A stretch of 13,693 bases of DNA from JALORV01 sp035429725 (GTDB lineage Bacteria; Pseudomonadota; Gammaproteobacteria; Burkholderiales; Burkholderiaceae_F). The stretch is taken from contig DAOMFI010000081.1 in the NCBI GenBank assembly GCA_035429725.1, positions 1-13,693 of the forward strand. Reading direction: 5' to 3'. Positions within the stretch are counted from its first letter, which is position 1. Each line of letters begins with the position of its first letter. The notes beneath the pieces were generated by a model. It made no database searches. It saw nothing but the letters and a program-made list of their open reading frames with translations, and was not told where the DNA came from. Positions 1 through 5,197 of this stretch are shown here, one piece after another. Made by a program: the position numbers and the translations under genes.

Positions 1-283
1 CGACCGCGCGCACCTTGATCAGCATCAGCTCGCGCTCGATGTAGTCGCCCTCGGTTAGGTCGACCACCTTGACCACCTCGATCAGCCGGTTCAGGTGCTT
101 GGTGATCTGCTCGATGACGTCGTCCGATCCGACGCTGACGATCGTCATGCGCGACAGCGAAGCATCTTCAGTGGGCGCCACCGTCAGGGTCTCGATGTTG
201 TAGCCGCGCGCCGAGAAGAGGCCCACGACGCGCGACAGCGCGCCCGGTTCGTTTTCCAGCAGTACCGAAATGATGTGTCTCAT
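1..283 (-). CDS. ilvH: Acetolactate synthase regulatory (small) subunit IlvH, 3' part missing
   Basis: This is the regulatory subunit of acetohydroxyacid synthase. It activates the catalytic subunit and confers valine feedback inhibition in isoleucine, valine and leucine synthesis. The first 94 codons are visible, from ATG at 283, and the reading frame runs off the window start; the family is usually about 163 residues. Residues 1 to about 75 form the N-terminal ACT domain, with the hallmark LLENEPGALSRVVGLF (8-23) and RGYNIETLTVAPTED (26-40). Asn11, Gly14 and Asn29, known in E. coli IlvH to matter for valine binding, are all present, so valine sensitivity is expected. The start codon lies in an ATGA overlap with the stop of a short frame that follows ilvI. 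The Shine-Dalgarno sequence is weak (GGGCGGGC), so coupled translation is plausible. ilvC would usually follow outside the window, but that cannot be seen. Confidence 0.96.
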   Translation of the reverse strand, partial: MRHIISVLLENEPGALSRVVGLFSARGYNIETLTVAPTEDASLSRMTIVSVGSDDVIEQITKHLNRLIEVVKVVDLTEGDYIERELMLIKVRAV

Positions 284-420
284 AGTGCCCGCCCGGCCGC
301 CCGAAGGGCTGAGCGCGGACACACAGCGGGCCCTGCGGCCTGAGGTGTGCCTCGCGAAGCGGTTCGGCCTGCAAGCCGAACCGTCGAACAGTGAACGAAG
401 TGAACGTGGGGGTGCTTCAT
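280..420 (-). CDS. Possible 46-residue peptide between ilvI and ilvH, translationally coupled
   Basis: A short open frame fills the whole ilvI-ilvH spacer. Its ATG (420-418) overlaps the ilvI stop as ATGA, and its own TGA (282-280) overlaps the ilvH ATG in the same way. The predicted peptide starts MKHPHVHFVH and is rich in Arg, Ala, Pro and His. It has no recognisable domain, signal peptide or membrane segment. Exact junctions at both ends suggest ribosomes could pass from ilvI to ilvH through this frame, so translation may matter more than the product. The alternative is a non-coding spacer holding a stem-loop, in a high-GC genome where short open frames arise by chance. I do not recognise the peptide. 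Confidence 0.35.
   Translation of the reverse strand: MKHPHVHFVHCSTVRLAGRTASRGTPQAAGPAVCPRSALRAAGRAL
359..384 (-). other. Stem-loop in the ilvI-ilvH spacer
   Basis: The spacer holds a perfect inverted repeat: GGTTCGGC at 361-368 and GCCGAACC at 375-382, around a 6-base loop. It is extended by one more C-G pair (360/383) and a possible G-U pair (359/384). No T-run follows on the minus strand, so it does not look like an intrinsic terminator. It could stabilise the upstream ilvI mRNA, stall a nuclease, or control access to the ilvH start. Confidence 0.55.
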
Positions 421-2129
421 AGGTCTTCGCTCCCGAGCAGCATCTCGGTCAGCCCCTTGCCCGCCTTCACCATCGGCCAGACGTTCTCCTTCTGGTCGGT
501 GATGAAGTCGAGGAACACGAGCCGGTCCTTGTACTTGCCGAAGGCGTCCTTCAGCGCGCCCTCGACCTGCTTCGGATCCTCGATGCGGATCCCCACATGG
601 CCATAGCTTTCGGCGAGCTTGACGAAGTCCGGCAGCGCGTCCATGTAGGACTCCGAATAGCGGCTGCCGTAGTCGATCTGCTGCCACTGCCGCACCATGC
701 CGAGATAGCGGTTATTCAGGTTCACGATCTTCGGCGTCAGGCGATACTGCTTGCAGGTCGAGAGTTCCTGGATGCACATCTGGATCGACGCTTCGCCCGT
801 GATGCAGGCGACCTGGGCGCCCGGGTTGGCCATCTGGACGCCCATCGCGTACGGCAGGCCCACGCCCATCGTGCCCAGGCCACCGGAGTTGATCCAGCGT
901 CTCGGCTTGTCGAAGCGGTAATACTGCGCGGCCCACATCTGGTGCTGGCCGACGTCCGACGTGATAAAGGCGTCGCCCTTCGTGATCTCCCATAGCTTCT
1001 CGACGACGTACTGCGGCTTGATGGGTCCACCGTTTTGCTCGTAGCGCAGGCAGTCGCGCTTGCGCCACTCGTCAATCTGGGTCCACCAGGACTTCAGCGA
1101 CTCGCTGCCCGGCTTGGTGTCGGCGGCCTCGAGCTGCGCGATCAATTCGATCAGCACTTCGCGCACGTCGCCGACGATCGGGACATCCACCTTCACCCGC
1201 TTCGAGATGGACGACGGATCGACATCGACGTGCACGATCTTGCGGGGGTTGGTCGCAAAGTGCTTCGGATTGCCGATGACGCGGTCGTCAAAGCGGGCCC
1301 CGACCGCCAGCAGCACGTCGCAGTGCTGCATCGCCATGTTGGCTTCGTAGGTACCGTGCATGCCCAGCATGCCGACGAACTTGCGGTCACTGGCCTTGAA
1401 GCCGCCCAGCCCCATCAGCGTGCTGGTGCAAGGAAAGCCGAGCAGATTCACGAGACGGTTCACGAGATCGGCGGAATCCGAGAGGATCACGCCGCCGCCC
1501 GTGTAGATCATCGGTCGTTCCGCACCGAGCAGCAATTGCACCGCCTTCTTGATCTGCCCCTGGTGCCCCTTCAGGACGGGCCTGTAGGAACGCATGTCGA
1601 TCTCGCGCGGGTACGAATACTCAGCGCGCGCAATCGTCACGTCCTTGGGGACATCGACCAGCACCGGTCCGGGACGGCCGGTCTGCGCGATGTAAAACGC
1701 CTTCTTGATGGTCGACGCGAGTTCGCGGACGTCCTTGACCAGGAAGTTGTGCTTGACGCACGGCCGCGTGATGCCGACCGTGTCGCACTCCTGGAAAGCG
1801 TCCTGCCCGATCGCATGGGTCGGGACCTGGCCGGTGATGATGACCACCGGGATCGAGTCCATGTAGGCCGTCGCGATGCCGGTGACGGCATTGGTCACGC
1901 CGGGCCCGCTGGTGACCAGCGCAACGCCGACGCGCTGGCTCGAGCGCGAATAGGCATCCGCGGCATGGACCGCCGCCTGCTCGTGCCGAACGAGGATGTG
2001 CTGAAACTTGTCCTGCTTGAAGATCTCGTCGTAGATGTACAGGACGGCCCCTCCCGGGTACCCGAAGACGTGTGTGACGCCTTCGTCCTGCAGCGCTCGT
2101 ACAACGATTTCCGCGCCTGTGAGTTGCAT
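417..2129 (-). CDS. ilvI: Acetolactate synthase (AHAS) catalytic large subunit
   Basis: This thiamine-diphosphate enzyme condenses pyruvate with a second pyruvate or with 2-oxobutyrate, the first common step of branched-chain amino acid synthesis. The product is 570 residues, normal for the family. The N-terminal TPP (Pyr) domain contains YPGGAVLYIYDE and the catalytic glutamate Glu50 in RHEQAAVHAADAY. A middle FAD-binding-type domain follows, and then the C-terminal PP domain with SDVGQHQMWAAQYY and the metal/TPP-binding segment from Gly445 to Asn473. That segment reads GEASIQM rather than the classical GDGSIQM. ATG at 2129 is chosen because a strong Shine-Dalgarno sequence (AGGAG) lies 8 bases upstream; a TTG six codons earlier overlaps that site and is unlikely. 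Overall similarity is to the IlvI type; the gene could equally be named ilvB. It is transcribed towards ilvH, divergently from the sigma factor gene. Confidence 0.97.
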   Translation of the reverse strand: MQLTGAEIVVRALQDEGVTHVFGYPGGAVLYIYDEIFKQDKFQHILVRHEQAAVHAADAYSRSSQRVGVALVTSGPGVTNAVTGIATAYMDSIPVVIITGQVPTHAIGQDAFQECDTVGITRPCVKHNFLVKDVRELASTIKKAFYIAQTGRPGPVLVDVPKDVTIARAEYSYPREIDMRSYRPVLKGHQGQIKKAVQLLLGAERPMIYTGGGVILSDSADLVNRLVNLLGFPCTSTLMGLGGFKASDRKFVGMLGMHGTYEANMAMQHCDVLLAVGARFDDRVIGNPKHFATNPRKIVHVDVDPSSISKRVKVDVPIVGDVREVLIELIAQLEAADTKPGSESLKSWWTQIDEWRKRDCLRYEQNGGPIKPQYVVEKLWEITKGDAFITSDVGQHQMWAAQYYRFDKPRRWINSGGLGTMGVGLPYAMGVQMANPGAQVACITGEASIQMCIQELSTCKQYRLTPKIVNLNNRYLGMVRQWQQIDYGSRYSESYMDALPDFVKLAESYGHVGIRIEDPKQVEGALKDAFGKYKDRLVFLDFITDQKENVWPMVKAGKGLTEMLLGSEDL

Positions 2130-2137
2130 TTCGCTAA

Positions 2138-2145
2138 CTCCTCTC
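2138..2145 (-). promoter_or_regulatory. Ribosome binding site that fixes the ilvI start
   Basis: On the minus strand GAGAGGAG lies 8 bases before ATG at 2129. The alternative upstream TTG (2147) would place the start codon on top of this site, so the site decides the start. Confidence 0.8.
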
Positions 2146-2278
2146 AAAGTCCACAGGAAATTGATCGGATGCCGTCCATGCGTGCTTGTGGCGCGCGGTG
2201 CGGCGGGGGCGCTTTACGCGGTTACAACGGGATAGGCTGTGTCGCTAAAGACGTGTTCTCGTTTTGCAAGAACGAAAA

Positions 2279-2307
2279 ACGATACTGCACCGCACAACAT
2301 TGTGCAA
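2279..2307 (-). promoter_or_regulatory. Candidate sigma-70-type promoter of the ilv operon with an overlapping inverted repeat
   Basis: On the minus strand, TTGCAC (2307-2302) and TATCGT (2284-2279) are separated by exactly 17 bases. The -35 match is poor (3 of 6) and the -10 moderate (4 of 6). An inverted repeat, GCACAA (2292-2297) and TTGTGC (2300-2305) with a 2-base gap, overlaps the -35 end and would suit a dimeric regulator. Transcription would start near 2272 and leave a leader of about 143 nt before ilvI. No convincing attenuator with clustered Ile, Val or Leu codons is visible in that leader. Confidence 0.38.
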
Positions 2308-2347
2308 ACCGCGTCTATGGTGCGCGTGTTCGGTTCAGGTGCGATCC

Positions 2348-2384
2348 GCGCCGGGTGTTGTCTGTTAGCATCCGGCGCCGTTTT
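2348..2384 (+). promoter_or_regulatory. Inverted repeat around a possible extended -10 for the sigma factor gene
   Basis: The arms GCGCCGG (2348-2354) and CCGGCGC (2372-2378) flank a 17-base loop and are followed by TTTT (2381-2384). The loop contains TGTTAGCAT (2363-2371), which resembles an extended -10 (TGN plus TAGCAT) that would start transcription about 50 bases before the sigma gene. No good -35 is seen. The repeat could be an operator or a hairpin. As a terminator it would have no gene to end on the plus strand. Confidence 0.25.
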
Positions 2385-2428
2385 CCCAACTGCGGGCTGT
2401 CACGCGTAGTCGTTGATCAGCCCCACCG

Positions 2429-2992
2429 ATGGCCACCCGCGACGAACTGTCCGAGTTTCTCGCCAGCGTAGAGCGCCGCGCATTCAAGCAGGCGCAATTT
2501 GCGACCCGCGATGCCGACGCCGCCCTGGACATCGTCCAGGACGCGATGATCAAGCTGTCGGAAAGCTACGGCGATCGGCCGGTCGCTGAATTTCCCCTGC
2601 TTTTTACCCGGATACTGCAGAACGTCATCCACGATCACTTCCGTCGCCAGAAGGTACGATCCACCTGGGTGACGCTCTTCTCGGCCTTGACGCCGAAGGA
2701 CGACGACTCGGCCGACCCGCTGGAATCGCTGGAGGCGCTGGCCGGCTCCGATGAGGCGGAAAGCGCGGCGGACAAGGTCGAGCGAGCCCAGGTTATCGGC
2801 ATCATCGAGGAAGAGATCGCCCGGCTGCCGGCACGTCAACGGGAAGCCTTCCTGATGCGTTACTGGGAAGAGATGGATGTGGCGGAAACCGCCGCAGCGA
2901 TGGGGTGCTCCGAGGGCAGTGTCAAAACGCACTGTTCGCGTGCAACCGCGACGCTGGCCAAGGCCCTGAGCGCGCGGGGAATCAGGTTATGA
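2429..2992 (+). CDS. ECF-type RNA polymerase sigma factor
   Basis: This is a 187-residue sigma-70 family protein without region 3, the normal size for extracytoplasmic-function sigma factors, which direct RNA polymerase to a dedicated promoter set. Region 2 covers about residues 20-80: DIVQDAMIKL, then the helix FTRILQNVIHDHFRRQK. An acidic linker rich in Asp, Glu and Ser follows (about 88-116). Region 4 is at about 125-180: ARLPARQREAFLMRYWEEMD, then the helix-turn-helix ETAAAMGCSEGSVKTH. ATG at 2429 is the only near start, as an in-frame TGA lies five codons upstream; there is no clear Shine-Dalgarno sequence. Its stop overlaps the next gene's start (ATGA at 2989). The linked single-pass membrane protein suggests membrane control. 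The target promoters are not evident. Confidence 0.93.
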   Translation: MATRDELSEFLASVERRAFKQAQFATRDADAALDIVQDAMIKLSESYGDRPVAEFPLLFTRILQNVIHDHFRRQKVRSTWVTLFSALTPKDDDSADPLESLEALAGSDEAESAADKVERAQVIGIIEEEIARLPARQREAFLMRYWEEMDVAETAAAMGCSEGSVKTHCSRATATLAKALSARGIRL

Positions 2993-3390
2993 GACAGGAC
3001 GAGTTTGGTTACCGGATCCGCCAGGCCCTCAACGAGGGACTGGCGCGGCTCGACTACCGCACGACTTTCCGCCTGCAGCAGGCCCGGCAGGCTGCGCTCG
3101 CGCGCCATGCGTCCGCGCAGCCCGAGGTGGGTTGGGTGCCCGCCACCCAGACGGCGGGCGGGCCACCGGTCGACGCCGGGTTCGGCGGCTGGATGGGCCG
3201 GCTCGGTCTGGCTGCGCCGGTGCTCGCCCTGGCCATCGGCTTCTTCGGTATCTACCAGTACCAGGAGTCGCGCCGCATCTCCGAACTGGCGGACATGGAC
3301 TTTGCGGTGCTGCTCGACGAGGTTCCCCTCTCGACCTATGCCGACAAGGGCTTCGGCGCGCTGCTGAGCCAGGACGCCAACGAGTTCTGA
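2989..3390 (+). CDS. DUF3619 family single-pass membrane protein, possible anti-sigma factor
   Basis: This 133-residue protein matches the DUF3619 family as I know it from Burkholderiales. The N-terminal part (1-66) is Arg-rich and predicted cytoplasmic. One hydrophobic segment lies at about 68-90 (LGLAAPVLALAIGFFGIYQY). The C-terminal part is acidic and ends in the conserved-looking stretch DEVPLSTYADKGFGALL (110-126). The charge distribution predicts N-inside topology. Translation is coupled to the sigma factor by the ATGA overlap. The family has no established biochemical function that I know of. An N-in, single-pass protein encoded directly after an ECF sigma factor has the usual form of a membrane anti-sigma factor, so that role is inferred. 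No zinc-binding anti-sigma motif (HxxxCxxC) is present. Confidence 0.88.
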   Translation: MRQDEFGYRIRQALNEGLARLDYRTTFRLQQARQAALARHASAQPEVGWVPATQTAGGPPVDAGFGGWMGRLGLAAPVLALAIGFFGIYQYQESRRISELADMDFAVLLDEVPLSTYADKGFGALLSQDANEF

Positions 3391-3403
3391 CCGGAAACCA
3401 CGC

Positions 3404-3895
3404 GTGCGGAAGTCTCTGGCGCGTGGCGCCCTCTTCGCCGGACTGCTCTTGCTGTGCGCCCCAGTCTGGGCGCAAGCCAGTTCACGGCCATCCTGGAGCG
3501 AACTGACGAACGCGCAGCGTGAGGCATTGGCACCATTGGCACGAGACTGGTCGGCGCTGGATGCCGACCGCAAGCGCAAGTGGCTCGAAGTTGCCGCCAA
3601 GTACCCGAATCTCTCCCCGCAGGGCAAGCAGCGCATGCATGAGCGCATGTCCGAGTTCGCGCGGCTGACACCCGAGCAGAAAGCCACCGCGCGCGAGAAC
3701 TTCCGAAGGGCCTACGAGGTTCCCGCAGAACAGCGGCAGGCCACGGTGCAGAAGTTCCAGGAACTGCCCGAGGACAAGAAGCGCGAACTCGCGAACCGTG
3801 CCGCAGGCAAGGCCGAGACTCCGCGTCGCCCTACCGCAGACTCGAAGGTCAAGCCGGCGCAGCCGCCGGCGCGGACGGAGCCGCAAAAGGAGTAG
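3404..3895 (+). CDS. DUF3106 domain protein, exported helical protein with LTxxQ-like repeats
   Basis: This 163-residue protein has a Sec signal peptide: basic start MRKSLARG, hydrophobic core (9-19) and likely cleavage after Val-Trp-Ala23. Cys18 is preceded by Leu, so it is not a good lipobox. The mature part is charged and helical, with repeated short motifs: LTNAQREAL (34-42), LSPQGKQRM (70-78), LTPEQKATARENF (88-100), VPAEQRQATVQKF (106-118) and LPEDKKREL (121-129). The tail is Pro- and Lys-rich. DUF3106 has no assigned function that I know of. The repeats recall the LTxxQ motif of the periplasmic stress proteins Spy and CpxP, but this is resemblance only. The start is GTG at 3404, 13 bases after the previous gene. 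A periplasmic sensor or chaperone role is inferred. Confidence 0.85.
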   Translation: MRKSLARGALFAGLLLLCAPVWAQASSRPSWSELTNAQREALAPLARDWSALDADRKRKWLEVAAKYPNLSPQGKQRMHERMSEFARLTPEQKATARENFRRAYEVPAEQRQATVQKFQELPEDKKRELANRAAGKAETPRRPTADSKVKPAQPPARTEPQKE

Positions 3896-3933
3896 GCGCG
3901 GTCGCTCCGGGCCGGCGCCCTACACTCGCGGCC

Positions 3934-4440
3934 ATGTCACCCCCGGAAACCGCTGCGCTGGACCGCCCGGTCGGCCTGCCACTTCGACTCGCGGCGATGA
4001 CTTACGAAGGCGTCCTGCTCTTCGGCGTGACCTTTGCCGTCGCCTTTGCCCTGCTGACGGCCCTGGGCTGGACCTACCCCCTCAGCCCGTTCCAGCGCGT
4101 GGTCCTGCAGGGCGCACTGTTTGCCGCCATCGGCATCTATTTCGTCTGGTGCTGGACCCGGTCGGGCCAGACACTGGCGCTCAAGACCTGGAAGCTGCGC
4201 GTCGCCACAACGGACGGGAGCCGGGTGTCGACTCCGCGCGCCATCGCGCGCTACCTGCTGTCGTGGCACCTGTTCGTGCCGGGCCTCATCGTCATCGCGC
4301 TCGATCAGCCGGGTCCTGTCGCGAGCCTCACCGCACTGGCCCTGAGCTTCGGGCTGCTGCTCCTGCCCGCGCTGTGGGACCCCGAACGGCGTCTGCTCCA
4401 CGACCGGTGGACGCGCACGCGCGTGCAAAGGGATCGCTGA
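3934..4440 (+). CDS. RDD family integral membrane protein
   Basis: This 168-residue protein has the RDD domain pattern. The conserved Arg18 stands in RLAAMTYEGVLLF, where Glu25 occupies the place usually held by the first Asp. It is followed by SGQTLALKTWKLRV (77-90), and the C-terminal HDRWTRTRV (156-164) supplies the last conserved His-Asp-Arg. Hydrophobic segments at about 24-44, 55-74, 111-124 and 128-147 suggest three or four membrane spans. Known RDD proteins include some suggested to be ion antiporters, but most have no assigned substrate, and none can be read here. The gene follows DUF3106 after 38 bases and ends 20 bases before a convergent gene. No Shine-Dalgarno sequence is visible; TACACT at 3921-3926 lies 7 bases before the ATG. 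Confidence 0.88.
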   Translation: MSPPETAALDRPVGLPLRLAAMTYEGVLLFGVTFAVAFALLTALGWTYPLSPFQRVVLQGALFAAIGIYFVWCWTRSGQTLALKTWKLRVATTDGSRVSTPRAIARYLLSWHLFVPGLIVIALDQPGPVASLTALALSFGLLLLPALWDPERRLLHDRWTRTRVQRDR

Positions 4441-4460
4441 CCGCGGGGGCCTCACCAGCG

Positions 4461-5171
4461 CTAATCGACCGGCCGGAACGGGTCCTCCTCGCGTGCAAAC
4501 AGGCGGGCGTTGATTGCGAGTTCCCGGCGCTTGATCGTGCCCAGGAACTCGCGTGCGCCGCCCATGGCGGCAAAGGCGTGGAATCCCCGGTACAGGAAGT
4601 GGTGCAGGTGGCCGTAACCCCAGGCCTCCGCCGGGGCCTTCATCATGCCGAGCATGGGCGCCAGCATCGGAATCCGCGCCAAACGGTCGAGCGCGCCGCC
4701 GATCTCGTCCACCAGCTCGACCTGGTGCTCGCGCTGCGCCTTGCTGCCGACCTTGACGTATGCGTCGGCATAGCGCTGCACTGTAATCGGCGTCTGCACG
4801 AGCCGCGCCACACCGGCATCGAGGTCCTCGGCCAGCTCGTCGAGCTCGACGGCGAGCAGCAGGGTTTCGATGGCGCGCGCAGGAAGCATGCGGGCAAGCT
4901 TCGGGACCACCTTCTGAGCCTCGGCGTCGCGCTGCTCAAAGTCACGTGCGCCGTAGAGCTCCTCGAGGAAGAACTCGCACGACTCGCGATAGCGGTCCGA
5001 CGCCAGCAGATCCGAGTATGTGCGTGCCAGCCGATCGGACTGAAAGACCTTGACCGCCAGCCAGCGCGCGCCGAGCGCGGCGTCGGCGTGCAGGCGCGCG
5101 CGAAGCTCGATGACACGCCCGAGCGCATCGGTGAGCTTCTTCTGTGTTGCCTCGGTTGCTGTGCCGAACAC
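4461..5171 (-). CDS. FFLEELY-motif protein of unknown function
   Basis: This 236-residue soluble, largely helical protein has no signal peptide. It carries FFLEELYG at residues 67-74, which places it in a family named after that motif and found, as far as I know, in Burkholderiales and relatives. A second aromatic- and His-rich stretch, GYGHLHHFLYRGFHAF (185-200), is followed by a Glu/Arg-rich end. Function is unknown. The GTG start at 5171 lies 26 bases after the stop of the ABC ATPase gene and has no good Shine-Dalgarno sequence; no better start is seen upstream in frame. It is probably the last gene of the transporter operon, although the link may be only positional. It converges on the RDD gene with a 20-base gap and no obvious terminator. 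Confidence 0.85.
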   Translation of the reverse strand: MFGTATEATQKKLTDALGRVIELRARLHADAALGARWLAVKVFQSDRLARTYSDLLASDRYRESCEFFLEELYGARDFEQRDAEAQKVVPKLARMLPARAIETLLLAVELDELAEDLDAGVARLVQTPITVQRYADAYVKVGSKAQREHQVELVDEIGGALDRLARIPMLAPMLGMMKAPAEAWGYGHLHHFLYRGFHAFAAMGGAREFLGTIKRRELAINARLFAREEDPFRPVD

Positions 5172-5197
5172 GGCAGGAACAGTAGCGGGCGGCGGAC

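Noticed and set aside
2130..2147. TTG at 2147 as the ilvI start
   Set aside because: The strong ribosome binding site GAGAGGAG would lie inside the coding region; ATG at 2129 is correctly spaced from it.
2144..2179. 11-codon upstream frame before ilvI as an attenuation leader peptide
   Set aside because: It has only two Ile and one Leu codon and no ribosome binding site, and no alternative terminator structure is visible downstream.
1035..2471. Long open frame on the plus strand (about 478 codons) opposite ilvI
   Set aside because: It is antisense to a clear acetolactate synthase gene, has no recognisable domain, and is explained by high GC at third codon positions.
4441..4460. Terminator between the converging RDD and FFLEELY genes
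   Set aside because: The 20-base gap is GC-rich but shows no hairpin with a T-run.
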